From Streptomyces sp. CB02959 (GTDB lineage: Bacteria; Actinomycetota; Actinomycetes; Streptomycetales; Streptomycetaceae): a DNA stretch of 64,000 nt. The notes beneath the pieces are model-generated. The model was given only the letters and a program-made list of their open reading frames with translations. It searched no databases and was not told the origin of the DNA. Made by a program: the position numbers and the translations under genes. Below, piece after piece: positions 40,867 through 51,594 of this stretch; position 1 is the stretch's first letter; every line of letters begins with the position of its first letter. The stretch covers positions 62,001 to 126,000 of the forward strand of contig NZ_NNBP01000016.1 in assembly GCF_002803155.1 (NCBI RefSeq), in the 5' to 3' direction.

Positions 40867-42327
40867 ATGGCACAGCAGCAGCCGGACACCGGGAGCGTCG
40901 ACACCGCCGATCCGGACGACCGCGCGGTTCGGCGCGGCACGTCCGGTGCCCAGCCGGAGACCGACGAGGTCTTCAAGGTCGAGACCCACGGCATCGACCC
41001 CATCCCCGACGACGAGCGGCACGGCAGCGCCCGCGACGTCTTCTGGCTCTGGTTCGGCTCCAACCTCACCTTCACCTACGTGATCAACGGGGCCCTCGCG
41101 GTCTCCTTCGGCCTCTCCTTCCGGCAGGCCACCGCCGTCATCGTGCTCGGCGGACTGGCCTTCTTCGTGATCAGCGCCGCCGGCCTGAGCGGCATCCGCA
41201 CCGGCACCGCCACCCTGGTGATCTCCCGCGCCGCCTTCGGCGCCCGCGGCAACTGGCCCGCCGGCCTGCTCAACTGGGTGGTCAGCATCGGCTACACCAT
41301 CGTCAACACGGTCGTCGGAACCCTCGCCCTGGAAGCCTTCTTCGCCGACCTGGGCTGGCAGGGCGGCACCCCGACCCGAGCCCTGGCCCTGCTGATCACT
41401 CTCGCCCTGACCTTCGTGGTGGCGATGTGGGGCCACGCCACCGTCCAGTTCGCCGAACGTTGGATGGCGTACGTGCTGGCCGTCGGCTTCGCCGTGCTGC
41501 TGGTCCTGGTGCTGCCCGGGGCGCACACCACCGCCCCCGCCGGCCCGGCCGGCGCCGCGGGCTGGAGCCTGGCGTTCGTGGTGATGCTGGCCGGCCCCGT
41601 CTCGTACGTGCCGATGCCCGCCGACTACACCCGCTACCTGCCGCAGTCCACCTCGCTGCGCTCGCTGACCTGGTACGGCGCGCTCGGCGGCTTCCTCTCC
41701 TCGGTCGCGCTCGGCGTGATCGGGGCGGCCGCGGCCACCCGGACCGACATGACCGACGCGGTGGCCGGCACGGAGCGGCTGCTCCCGGCGTGGTTCCAGG
41801 CCGCCTTCCTGGCCCTGGTGCTGCTCGGTTCGGTGACCAACTCGATCGTCACCCTCTACTCCTCCAGCCTGAACCTCCAGGTCCTCGGCATCCCCTGGAG
41901 CCGTGCCAAGGCGATCCTCATCAGCGCCACCGTCACCGCACTCGGCGCGCTGGGCGCCCTCTTCCTCGCCGACTTCACCGAGTCGCTGCTCTCGTTCCTC
42001 TCCCTGCTGATCATCGTCTTCGCTCCCTGGGGCGGCGTGTTCCTCGCCGACATGCTGATGCGCCGCTGCCGGTACGACACCCGGGCCCTGCACACCGGCC
42101 CGGCCGGCAGGTACTGGTACCGCGCCGGGTATCACGCCCCGGGCCTGGCGGCCCTCCTGCTCGGCATGGTCTTCGCCGCCCTGACCTGCCACTCCGAACT
42201 GTGGACCGGCCCGCTGGTCGCCCCTCTGGGCGGCGCCGACCTCACCCTCCTCGGTGCCCTCGTCTCCGGCCTCGCCTACTGGGCGCTCGCCCGCCGCACG
42301 GTCGCCGCCACCACCCCGGCCACCTGA
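40867..42327 (+). CDS. NCS1 family nucleobase/hydantoin permease
   Basis: 486 aa from ATG 40867. A 60-residue acidic N-terminus is followed by 12 membrane helices. Family features: 'VFWLWFGSNLTFTYVINGAL' in helix 1, 'WPAGLLNWVVSIGYTIVNTV' in helix 3, 'VSYVPMPADYTRYLP' in helix 6. NCS1 carriers bring in purines, pyrimidines, allantoin or hydantoins with Na or protons. The linked amidohydrolase suggests a cyclic amide substrate. Confidence 0.9.
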   Translation: MAQQQPDTGSVDTADPDDRAVRRGTSGAQPETDEVFKVETHGIDPIPDDERHGSARDVFWLWFGSNLTFTYVINGALAVSFGLSFRQATAVIVLGGLAFFVISAAGLSGIRTGTATLVISRAAFGARGNWPAGLLNWVVSIGYTIVNTVVGTLALEAFFADLGWQGGTPTRALALLITLALTFVVAMWGHATVQFAERWMAYVLAVGFAVLLVLVLPGAHTTAPAGPAGAAGWSLAFVVMLAGPVSYVPMPADYTRYLPQSTSLRSLTWYGALGGFLSSVALGVIGAAAATRTDMTDAVAGTERLLPAWFQAAFLALVLLGSVTNSIVTLYSSSLNLQVLGIPWSRAKAILISATVTALGALGALFLADFTESLLSFLSLLIIVFAPWGGVFLADMLMRRCRYDTRALHTGPAGRYWYRAGYHAPGLAALLLGMVFAALTCHSELWTGPLVAPLGGADLTLLGALVSGLAYWALARRTVAATTPAT

Positions 42328-42400
42328 CCGGCCCGCCCTCCCGCACCACCCCCGACGACCCGAACGTCCCGTACCACCGCACGACCCAGGAGATCCCCCG

Positions 42401-44068
42401 ATGTCCCGTACCGCCGCCCCGGCCGGCCCCGCCGACCTCGTCCTCACCGGCGCCCGCATCCACACCGTCGACCCCGACCTGCCCGAGGCGCAGGCGCTCG
42501 CCGTGTGCGACGGCCGGATCGCCTGGCTCGGCGCGGACGCCGACGCCGCCCGGTGGACCGGACCCGGCACCACGGTGGTCGACGCCGGCGGGCGGCTGGT
42601 GCTGCCCGGATTCATCGACGCCCACAACCACGTCCGGCTCGGCTCCGACGACGCCTGCGTCCAACTCGCCGGCGTCCGCACCCTCGACGCCATCCACCGC
42701 CGGATCCGCGACTGGCACGCCGCCCACCCGGACGCCGAGTGGATCGAGGCCGAGGCGTTCGACTACTCCGCGATCCCCGGCGGCCGGATGCCCCGCGCCA
42801 CCGACCTCGACCCGGCCACCGGCGACACCCCCGCCTTCGTCCTCAGCTACGACGTGCACACCGCCTGGCTGAACACCGCCGCCCTGCGCCGTCTGGGCAT
42901 CGACCGGGACCACACTGGCCTGCCGTTCGGCGAGGCCGAGACCGACCCGGAGACCGGCGAACCCACCGGATTCATCAAGGACTTCGCGGTCAAGGGCCTC
43001 TCCCGCGACGGCCACCGCGCCCTCCAGGAACTGGGCGTGCCGTGGGCCGGTGCCGACCGGCAGTACGGGCGGCTCGCCAAGAGCCTCGACGACGCCGTCC
43101 GGTTCGGCATCACCACCGTCGTGGAACCCCAGAACTCCCTCGACGACCTCGCCCTCTTCGAGCGCGCCCGGGCCGAGGGCCGGCTCCGCTCCCGGATCGT
43201 CGCGGCGCTCTTCCACCCGCGCGGCACCACCGACGCCGACCTGGACGACTTCGCGGCCGCCGCCCAGCGCTTCGCCGACGACCGGCTGCGGGTCGGCCCG
43301 CTCAAGCTCTACATCGACGACGTCGTCGAACCCCGCACCGCGGCCCTCCTGGCGCCCTATGCGGGCTGCGGCCACCATCGCGGCGAGACCTTCTACCCGG
43401 CCGCCGAATTCGGTGAACTGCTGGCCAAGCTGGACGCCCGCGGCTTCCAGTGCTTCGTGCACGCCACCGGCGACCGCGGCATCCGCACCGTCCTGGACGC
43501 CGTCGAGGCGGCCCGGTCCGCCAACGGCCCGCGCGACGCCCGCCACCAGGTCGTGCACGTCGAATGCCTGGACCCCGAGGACACCCCCCGCTTCGCCGAG
43601 CTGGGCGTGGTCGCCTGCATGCAGCCCCGGCACTGCGCCCCGGAGATCGCCGGGCCCGGCCAGGACTGGGCCGAGAACGTCGGCCCCGAGCGCTGGCACA
43701 AGGCGTGGCCGATGCGCAGCCTGCACTCCGCCGGCGCCGTGCTGGCCTTCTCCAGCGACTGGAACGTCGCCGAGATGGACCCCATGATCGGCATCTACAC
43801 CGCCCTCACCCGGCGGCCGCTGGCCGGCGGCGCGGCCTGGCAGCCCGAGGAGACGGTGAGCGTGGAGACCGCCGTGCACGCCTACACCATGGGCTCCGCG
43901 TACGCCAACTTCCTTGAGGGGGAACGGGGTTCGCTGACCGTCGGCAAGCTCGCCGACTTCGTGGTGCTGTCCCGGGACATCCTGCGGGCCGCACCCGAGG
44001 ACATCCCCGGCACGGTCGCGGAGACGGTCGTGGTCGGCGGCGAGATCGTCCACGAGAGCGGCCGGTAG
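42401..44068 (+). CDS. YtcJ-like metal-dependent amidohydrolase
   Basis: 555 aa from ATG 42401, 73 nt after the permease stop. Amidohydrolase_3 fold: small beta-sandwich at both ends ('DLVLTGARIHTVDPDLPEAQ', 'LADFVVLSRDILRA'), metal site 'LPGFIDAHNHVRLG', then 'HATGDRGIRTVLDAVE', 'VHVECLDPED' and the late Asp 'LAFSSDWNVAEMDP'. It hydrolyses an amide or cyclic ureide, probably the compound carried by the permease. Substrate unproven. Confidence 0.9.
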   Translation: MSRTAAPAGPADLVLTGARIHTVDPDLPEAQALAVCDGRIAWLGADADAARWTGPGTTVVDAGGRLVLPGFIDAHNHVRLGSDDACVQLAGVRTLDAIHRRIRDWHAAHPDAEWIEAEAFDYSAIPGGRMPRATDLDPATGDTPAFVLSYDVHTAWLNTAALRRLGIDRDHTGLPFGEAETDPETGEPTGFIKDFAVKGLSRDGHRALQELGVPWAGADRQYGRLAKSLDDAVRFGITTVVEPQNSLDDLALFERARAEGRLRSRIVAALFHPRGTTDADLDDFAAAAQRFADDRLRVGPLKLYIDDVVEPRTAALLAPYAGCGHHRGETFYPAAEFGELLAKLDARGFQCFVHATGDRGIRTVLDAVEAARSANGPRDARHQVVHVECLDPEDTPRFAELGVVACMQPRHCAPEIAGPGQDWAENVGPERWHKAWPMRSLHSAGAVLAFSSDWNVAEMDPMIGIYTALTRRPLAGGAAWQPEETVSVETAVHAYTMGSAYANFLEGERGSLTVGKLADFVVLSRDILRAAPEDIPGTVAETVVVGGEIVHESGR

Positions 44069-44072
44069 GCGA

Positions 44073-44113
44073 CCGGGGGCGCGCACCGGGCCGCCCCGGG
44101 GGCGCGCCCCCGG
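44073..44113. terminator. Hairpin terminator after amidohydrolase
   Basis: CCGGGGGCGCGC and GCGCGCCCCCGG form a perfect 12-bp stem with a 17-nt loop, followed by CTCTC. Confidence 0.8.
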
Positions 44114-44152
44114 CTCTCTATCTCCAGCCTGCGTTGTTCCTAGAATGGCCGG

Positions 44153-44869
44153 GTGGAGAACATCGACGCGATCGCGGCGTTGCAGGATCCGGTGCGGCGC
44201 CGCTTGTACGAGTACGTGGCGGCCCAGGGCCGCGAGGTCGGCCGCAACGAGGCCGCCGAGGCGGCAGGGGTGGCGCGCACGCTCGCGGCGCACCATCTGG
44301 ACCGGCTGGTCGAGGTCGGGCTGCTGGAGAGCGGCAGTCGCCGCCTGACGGGCCGCTCGGGCCCGGGGGCGGGGCGTCCCGCCAAGGTGTACACGCGGGC
44401 GCCGGGCGAGCGGGCGGTGTCGCTGCCCGCCCGCGACTACCGCACCGCCGCCGAACTGCTCGCCGAGGCCGCGGAGCAGGCCGGGCTGGACGCCGGGCTC
44501 CGCGCGGCCGCGCGCAGCCGGGGCGAGGCACTGCGCGGCTCGGCGGCGCCGTGCGGCGGTCTCGCGGAGGTGATGGAGGTGCTGGCCGCCCGCGGCTACG
44601 AACCGCACCTGGAAGACGCCGAAGACGCCGAAGGGGCCGATGGCGCGGAAGGTGCCGACGAGCCGTCCGGGGCGGCGGGGCGGGTCGTCCGTATGCGCAA
44701 CTGCCCCTTCCATGCCGTCGCGGAACGCTTCCCGCCGCTGGTCTGCGGCATGAACCTCGCGCTGCTGGAGGGGCTGCTCGGCGCGGACGGCCCGGTCCGG
44801 GCCCGTATGGACGCCCGGCCGGGGGAGTGCTGCGTGGTGGTCGAGGAGTCTAAAAACAATCATCATTGA
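44153..44869 (+). CDS. SufR-like ArsR-fold regulator with Cys cluster
   Basis: 238 aa, GTG start. Winged helix at residues 5-75 ('ALQDPVRRRLYEYVAAQGRE', 'GVARTLAAHHLDRLVEVGLL'). The C-terminus has 'NCPFHAVAERFPPLVCGMNL' and 'RPGECCVVVEE', Cys residues placed as in SufR-type iron-sulfur regulators. An acidic linker with 'EDAEDAEGADGAEGADEP' (about residues 158-178) is unusual and lies before the metal part. No suf genes are near; the adjacent DUF3291 gene is a candidate target. Confidence 0.8.
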   Translation: MENIDAIAALQDPVRRRLYEYVAAQGREVGRNEAAEAAGVARTLAAHHLDRLVEVGLLESGSRRLTGRSGPGAGRPAKVYTRAPGERAVSLPARDYRTAAELLAEAAEQAGLDAGLRAAARSRGEALRGSAAPCGGLAEVMEVLAARGYEPHLEDAEDAEGADGAEGADEPSGAAGRVVRMRNCPFHAVAERFPPLVCGMNLALLEGLLGADGPVRARMDARPGECCVVVEESKNNHH

Positions 44870-44901
44870 CATAGAAAAGCGGACCGTGCTGGGATGAGGC
44901 C

Positions 44902-45399
44902 ATGACCGCATCCCAGCGCGCCGCCCACCTCGCCCAACTCAATGTCGCCACGCTCCACCACCCCCTCGACGACCCGCGCACGGCGCCGTTCGTCGAACTG
45001 CTCGACCCGGTCAACGCCTCCGCCGACGGTGCGCCCGGCTTCGTGTGGCGGCTCGTGGAGGAGGGGGAGGCCGACGCCACCGGCATGCGCCCGCTGGGTG
45101 AGAACGTCATCGTCACCATGTCGGTGTGGGAGACCCCGTCGGCCCTGTGGGAGTTCACCTACCGCAGCGGGCACCTGGAGGCGATGCGGCGGCGCCGCGA
45201 ATGGTTCGAGCGGCACGTTGAGGCGCACCTGGTGCTCTGGTGGGTCCCCGCCGGCCACCTCCCGACCGTCGGCGAGGCCCTGGAGCGGCTGGCGGACCTG
45301 CGGGAGTACGGGCCGTCCCCCCGCGCGTTCACCTTCGCCTCCACCTACACCGCCGACGAGGCCGCCGAGCACCTCCAGGCCGTGCCGGGAACGCCCTGA
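44902..45399 (+). CDS. DUF3291 family protein
   Basis: 165 aa. Ferredoxin-like (dimeric barrel) fold with 'AAHLAQLNVATLHHPLDDPR', 'MSVWETPSALWEFTYRSGHL', 'RREWFERHVEAHLVLWWVPA' and 'HLPTVGEALERLADLREYGP'. This family resembles monooxygenase-type barrels. The start lies 33 nt after the SufR-like gene stop; TTGACA at 44866-44871 overlaps that stop and may be part of a promoter. Confidence 0.85.
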   Translation: MTASQRAAHLAQLNVATLHHPLDDPRTAPFVELLDPVNASADGAPGFVWRLVEEGEADATGMRPLGENVIVTMSVWETPSALWEFTYRSGHLEAMRRRREWFERHVEAHLVLWWVPAGHLPTVGEALERLADLREYGPSPRAFTFASTYTADEAAEHLQAVPGTP

Positions 45400-45506
45400 T
45401 CCGCGCCCACGCGTACCCGGGCACCTCCCCGACCGGCGGCGCACCCGCCGACCGAGGCGCCCCGTGGCCCACTACGGCGCTCGGTCACCGGGGGCAGAAT
45501 GACCGT

Positions 45507-47042
<1,536 letters not shown>

Positions 47043-47081
47043 CCCGGCCCCGCGGCGCACGGGAAGGGAGCACCTGAGCGG

Positions 47082-47570
47082 ATGGCGGCCAGACGCAGTG
47101 CCGGACTGCTGCTGCACCGCGGTGGCGCGGACGGCGGCACCGAAGTGCTGCTGGCGCACATGGGCGGGCCGCTGTGGGCCCGCCGGGACGCCGGGGCCTG
47201 GTCGGTGCCCAAGGGCGAGTACGTACCGCCGGAGGAGCCGCTGGCCGCGGCCCGTCGGGAGTTCGCCGAGGAGTTGGGCGTGCCGCCGCCGGACGGGCGG
47301 TACGTGCCCCTGGGGGACGTCCGCCAGTCCGGCGGGAAGGTGGTGACGGTCTGGGCCGTCGCGGCCGACCTCGATCCGGCGGGCATCGAGCCCGGCACGT
47401 TCGAGATGGAGTGGCCGCGCGGCTCCGGGGTGCTCCGGAACTTCCCGGAGATCGACCGGGTGGCGTGGTGGGCCCCGGAGCAGGCGCGTGCGCGGCTGGT
47501 CGCGGCCCAGCGGGAATTCCTGGACCGGCTGGCGGACGTCCTCGCCGGTGGGCCCGGCGAGGCCCGCTGA
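47082..47570 (+). CDS. Nudix hydrolase downstream of DNA ligase
   Basis: 162 aa. Nudix box 'PKGEYVPPEEPLAAARREFA' then EELG, intact R-E-x-x-E-E. 'WSVPKGEYV' and 'GVLRNFPEIDRVAWW' match the diadenosine polyphosphate hydrolase-like group that often accompanies repair ligases. It could remove ApnA or AMP-linked products. Likely co-transcribed with the ligase gene. Confidence 0.9.
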   Translation: MAARRSAGLLLHRGGADGGTEVLLAHMGGPLWARRDAGAWSVPKGEYVPPEEPLAAARREFAEELGVPPPDGRYVPLGDVRQSGGKVVTVWAVAADLDPAGIEPGTFEMEWPRGSGVLRNFPEIDRVAWWAPEQARARLVAAQREFLDRLADVLAGGPGEAR

Positions 47571-47610
47571 CCGGTCCCCGGCTCCCTGGTTCCCCGGACA
47601 TGGTCCGCCG

Positions 47611-48462
47611 TCACTTCACCGCGCCCAGCGACAGTCCCTGCACCAGCTTGTCCTGGGCGGCGAACCCGGCGACCAGCACCGGCAGCGACACCACGGTGGC
47701 CGCCGCGCACACCTTCGCCAGGAACAGTCCCTGGCTGGTGACCAGCCCGGTCAGGAACACCGGTGAGGTCCCGGCCACGATGCCGGTCAGCACCCGCGCG
47801 AACAGCAACTCGTTCCAGCTGAAGATGAAGGAGATCAGCGCGGTCGCGGCGATGCCCGGCAGGGCGACCGGCGCCACGATCCGCACCAGCGTGGTGGGCA
47901 GCCCGGCCCCGTCGATCGAGGCGGCCTCCAGCATCTCCATCGGCACCTCGGCCAGGAACGACCGCATCATCCACACCGCGATCGGCAGGTTCATCGAGGT
48001 GTAGAGGACGACCAGCAGCCAGATGCTGTCCAGCATCCGGGTGTTCTGGGCGACCAGGTAGACCGGCAGCAGCCCGGCCACCAGCGGCAGCATCTTCGTG
48101 GAGAGGAAGAAGAACAGCACATCGCGCCACTTGCGCACCGGCCGGATGGACAGCGCGTACGCCGCCGGCACCGCCAGTGCCAGCACCAGCAGCGTCGAAG
48201 CCACCGAGGCGGTGAGGGAGTTGAGCAGCGGCGGCCAGGGGCTCACCCCCGCGCCGCCGAGGCCGAAGAACTCCCGGTACCCGTGCAGGGTGAGCGGCGC
48301 GGCCAGGCTCGGCGGATTGGTCGCCGCGTCCGTCTCGCGGTGGAAGGAGGTCAGCACCATCCACGCCACCGGCAGGAAGAAGGCGATCCCGCACAGCCAG
48401 GCCAGCAGGCCCAGCGCCGCCCCGCGGACCCGCCGTCCGCCCCTGCGGTCTCCTCGCGTCAT
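47611..48462 (-). CDS. Sugar ABC transporter permease (MalG type)
   Basis: 283 aa from ATG 48462, overlapping the upstream permease stop by 4 nt. Six membrane helices and the ATPase-contact motif 'EAASIDGAGLPTTLVRIVAP' (E-A-A-x3-G). 'FFFLSTKMLPLVAGLLPVYL' and 'LPIAVWMMRSFLAEVPMEML' resemble the polyol/mannitol-type subfamily. Last gene of the operon. Confidence 0.9.
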   Translation of the reverse strand: MTRGDRRGGRRVRGAALGLLAWLCGIAFFLPVAWMVLTSFHRETDAATNPPSLAAPLTLHGYREFFGLGGAGVSPWPPLLNSLTASVASTLLVLALAVPAAYALSIRPVRKWRDVLFFFLSTKMLPLVAGLLPVYLVAQNTRMLDSIWLLVVLYTSMNLPIAVWMMRSFLAEVPMEMLEAASIDGAGLPTTLVRIVAPVALPGIAATALISFIFSWNELLFARVLTGIVAGTSPVFLTGLVTSQGLFLAKVCAAATVVSLPVLVAGFAAQDKLVQGLSLGAVK

Positions 48463-49370
48463 CGGGTGATCTCCTCGCGCAGCAGGGACGACACGGTGCG
48501 CAGGGCGAAGTTCGCCACCAGCAGTGAGCACAGCACCACCACGACGCCCTGCGCGGACGCCCGGCCGTAGTCGTGGGCCTGGTAGAAGGTCTGGTAGATG
48601 GTGTACGGCAGGTTGGCGGTGCCCAGCCCGCCCGAGGTGAGGGTGAACACCGCGTCGAAGTTCTGCACGATGTACACCGTCCCCAGCAGCGCCGCCAGTT
48701 CGAGGTAGCGCCGCAGGTGCGGCAGGGTGAGGTGGCGGAAGACGTCGAAGGTCGAGGCCCCGTCCATCCGGGCCGCCTCCACCGCGTCCGCCGGCCGGCT
48801 CTGCAACCCCGCCAGCAGGATCAGCATCATGAACGGCGTCCACTGCCAGATCAGCGACAGTTCCACCGCCAGGAGCGGGGAGTCGGTCATCCAGTCCGGC
48901 TGCGGCGGGGTGCCGGCGCCGAACAGCTGCCAGAGCCAGGTCAGGACGCCGTTGAACAGCCCGTACGAGGCGTTGTACAGCGCGTGCTTCCACAGCAGCG
49001 CGGCGGCCACCGGCACCACCAGGAACGGGGTGATCAGCAGGGTGCGGACGACGCCCCGGCCGCGGAAGCTCCGGTCCAGCAGCAGCGCCAGCCCCAGTCC
49101 CAGCCCCAGGCTGACCAGCACCACCGCCACCGTCAGCAGCACCGTCGTCCCCACCGACGACCGCAGCGCCGGATCGGTGACCACCGCCCGGTAGTTGTCG
49201 AAGGCGGCGAACCCGCGGTGGTCGGGGGCCAGCGCGTTCCAGCGCATGAAGGAGATCACCACCGTTGCCACGAAGGGGAGTTGGGTGACCGCGACCAGGA
49301 AGACCAGCGCGGGCAGCAGCGGGGCGCGCCGGGCCCACTTCTTCGCGCGCTCAGCGACCGGTGTACGCAT
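48459..49370 (-). CDS. Sugar ABC transporter permease (MalF type)
   Basis: 303 aa from ATG 49370, inside the last 20 nt of the binding-protein gene. Six helices, 'EAARMDGASTFDVFRHLTLP' as the EAA loop, 'FTLTSGGLGTANLPYTIYQT' near the end. Pairs with the downstream permease to form the pore. Confidence 0.9.
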   Translation of the reverse strand: MRTPVAERAKKWARRAPLLPALVFLVAVTQLPFVATVVISFMRWNALAPDHRGFAAFDNYRAVVTDPALRSSVGTTVLLTVAVVLVSLGLGLGLALLLDRSFRGRGVVRTLLITPFLVVPVAAALLWKHALYNASYGLFNGVLTWLWQLFGAGTPPQPDWMTDSPLLAVELSLIWQWTPFMMLILLAGLQSRPADAVEAARMDGASTFDVFRHLTLPHLRRYLELAALLGTVYIVQNFDAVFTLTSGGLGTANLPYTIYQTFYQAHDYGRASAQGVVVVLCSLLVANFALRTVSSLLREEITR

Positions 49371-50736
49371 CGGACACCTCCCGGGCCAGCCGCTGGCCCG
49401 CCCGCAGCGCGTCCTCGACGCTCTGCTTGCCGGCGATCGCCGCACTGATCTCCTGCGACACCTTCGTCCCCAGGTCCGAGAACTCCGGTATGTCCACGAA
49501 CTGGATCCCGGGTGCCGGGCGCGGCTGCACCCCCGGATCGTCCGGCCGGGCCGAGGTGATCGCCCGCTCGGTGGCCGCCGCGAACGCCCCGGCCTCCTTG
49601 AGGTAGTCCGGATCGCGGTAGGTCGAGGCCCGCTTCCCGGCCGGCACCCGCGACCAGCCCAGTTCGCGGCCCACCAGCCGCTCGTACGACGCCCCGGACG
49701 CCCAGCGGACGAACTCCCAGGCCGCCTTCTGGTGCGTACCGGCCTTCTGGATGCCCCAGGCCCAGGTGTAGAGCCAGCCCGCGCTGCGGGTCCGTTCGAC
49801 CGGTGCCGGGGCGTACCCGATCCGGCCGGCGACCGGTGAGTCCGCGCTCTCCAGCGACCCGGCCCCGGCGGTCGCGTCGTACCACATGGCGACCTTGCCC
49901 TGCTGCATGGCGTTGAGGCACTCGGTGTAGCCGGCCTGGGGCGCGCCGGGCTCCCCGTGCGCGCGGACCAGTCCGACGTAGAAGCGGGTCGCGCGGGCGA
50001 ACTCCGGGGCGTCCAGCCGGGCCTGCCAGTCCTTGTCGAACCACGTCCCGCCGAAGGTGTTGACCACCGTCGTCAGCGGAGCCGCCAGCTGCCCCCAGCC
50101 GGGCTGCCCGCGCAGGCAGACGCCCTTCAGCCCCGGCCGGAAGCCGTCCAACTTGGCGGCGATGGCGGCCACTTGGTTCCAGGTGGGGTGGGCGGGCATG
50201 GTCAGCCCGGCCGCCTTCAGCAGGTCCTTGCGGTACATCAGGAACGACGACTCGCCGTAGAACGGCTCCGCGTAGACCTCGCCGTCGGCCGCGGTGAGCG
50301 AGGACCGCACCGGCGCGAGCAGGTCCTTCTGGTCGAACTCCCGGTCCTTGCCAGCCAGTTCGCCCAGCGGGGTGAGCCAGCCGTTCCGGGCGTAGAGGGG
50401 CGTCTCGTAGTTGCTGAGGCTGGCCACGTCGTACTGCCCGGCCTGGCTGGAGAAGTCCTGGCTCATCTTGTCGCGGAGATCGTCCTCGGGCAGCACGGTG
50501 AAGTGGACCCGGATGCCGGTCTCCTTGGTGAAGTGCTCGGCGGTGAGCCGCTGGAGGTCCACCATCTGCGGGTTGTTGACCATCAGTACGTTGAGGGTGT
50601 GCGGGCCGTCGTCGCCGGTGCCGCCGGCGCCGCGGTAGCAGCCGGCGGTGGTCAGCGCGAGGGCGGCCGCGAGGGCTGCCGACCATCGCATGCGGCGGCC
50701 CGCGCCGCCGACGGCTCCGGGGGATCGTGCGCGCAC
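49351..50736 (-). CDS. Sugar/polyol ABC transporter binding lipoprotein
   Basis: 461 aa, GTG start with CAGGAG upstream; an ATG at 50691 is the alternative. Signal peptide with lipobox 'ALALTTAGC' (Cys about residue 33). Extracellular solute-binding family 1 fold: 'HTLNVLMVNNPQMVDLQRLT', 'YDVASLSNYETPLYARNGWL', 'GEVYAEPFYGESSFLMYRKD', 'AMWYDATAGAGSLES', matching sorbitol/mannitol-type binders. First transporter gene after the DeoR regulator. No ATPase gene is present; Streptomyces usually share MsiK. Confidence 0.9.
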   Translation of the reverse strand: MRARSPGAVGGAGRRMRWSAALAAALALTTAGCYRGAGGTGDDGPHTLNVLMVNNPQMVDLQRLTAEHFTKETGIRVHFTVLPEDDLRDKMSQDFSSQAGQYDVASLSNYETPLYARNGWLTPLGELAGKDREFDQKDLLAPVRSSLTAADGEVYAEPFYGESSFLMYRKDLLKAAGLTMPAHPTWNQVAAIAAKLDGFRPGLKGVCLRGQPGWGQLAAPLTTVVNTFGGTWFDKDWQARLDAPEFARATRFYVGLVRAHGEPGAPQAGYTECLNAMQQGKVAMWYDATAGAGSLESADSPVAGRIGYAPAPVERTRSAGWLYTWAWGIQKAGTHQKAAWEFVRWASGASYERLVGRELGWSRVPAGKRASTYRDPDYLKEAGAFAAATERAITSARPDDPGVQPRPAPGIQFVDIPEFSDLGTKVSQEISAAIAGKQSVEDALRAGQRLAREVSDAYTGR

Positions 50737-50832
50737 GGCTCCTGCCTTTCCGGGGTGGTTCGGCCCGAGGGGACGGGCATGGGCATGTCAGATGTGCCAT
50801 CGGCCGGGCCGGCGGCGGACGGGGGAGGGCGG

Positions 50833-51594
50833 TCAGACCCGGAGCACCTGCGGCCCCAGGAGGGAGTAACGCTGCGCCTCCGGCGCGGACAGCCCGGTGT
50901 CGGTGACGATCGCGTCGAGGTCGCCGATCCCGGCGAACCGGCAGAAGCTGCTGGCCCCGAACTTGCTGTGCACCCCGACCAGCACCCGCCGCCGCGACGA
51001 GCGCACCGCCTGCGCCTTCACATCGGCGACCGCCGGATCGGGCGTGGTCAGCCCGTGCTCCCGGGAGATCCCGTTGGCACCAACGAACGCCAGGTCGACC
51101 ACGAAGCCGGCGAGCATGTCCCGGCACCACGGCCCCACCGTCGCCTGGGTGCCGGCCCGCACCCGCCCACCGGCCAGCAGTACGGTCGTCGTGTCGGACG
51201 CCGCGACCAGCGACGCGGTCCGCAGCGACGCGGTCAGCACGGTCAGCGGCCGGTCCGTCGGCAGCAGCGTCGCGACCAGCTCGGGCGTGTACCCCTCGTC
51301 GACGAAGACCGTCTCCGCCTCGCCGACCAACTGCGCCGCGGCCGCCGCGATCCGCCGCTTCTCCGACACCTGCTGGGTCTCCCGCCGCGCCAGCGTGGTC
51401 TCGTACCCCGCGCTCTCGACCGGGTACGCCGCCCCGTGCGTCCGCCGGACCAGCCCCCGGCGCTCCAGCTCCCGCAGATCGCGCCGCACGGTCTCGCGGG
51501 CCACCCCGAACGCGGCGGCCGCCTCGGCGACCTCGATGCGTCCGGACTGCCGGGCGAGCACCAGGAGGCGGCTCTGGCGTTCCTCGGCCCTCAT
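50833..51594 (-). CDS. DeoR family regulator of the ABC operon
   Basis: 253 aa from ATG 51594 with GGAGAGAG upstream (the frame is open further upstream but lacks a better start). HTH at residues 20-55 ('VAEAAAAFGVARETVRRDLR', 'ELERRGLVRRTHGAAYP'). The C-terminal domain of sugar-phosphate-isomerase fold has 'VFVDEGYTPELVATLLP', 'LTASLRTASLVA', 'DLAFVGANGISREHGLTTPD' and 'HSKFGASSF'. It likely represses the transporter 97 nt downstream until a sugar phosphate binds. Confidence 0.9.
   Translation of the reverse strand: MRAEERQSRLLVLARQSGRIEVAEAAAAFGVARETVRRDLRELERRGLVRRTHGAAYPVESAGYETTLARRETQQVSEKRRIAAAAAQLVGEAETVFVDEGYTPELVATLLPTDRPLTVLTASLRTASLVAASDTTTVLLAGGRVRAGTQATVGPWCRDMLAGFVVDLAFVGANGISREHGLTTPDPAVADVKAQAVRSSRRRVLVGVHSKFGASSFCRFAGIGDLDAIVTDTGLSAPEAQRYSLLGPQVLRV

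Noticed and set aside
42242..44911. 889-codon leftward frame over amidohydrolase and SufR-like genes
   Set aside because: Antisense shadow with Gly/Val/Ala/Arg runs and no domain; the forward genes have intact catalytic motifs.
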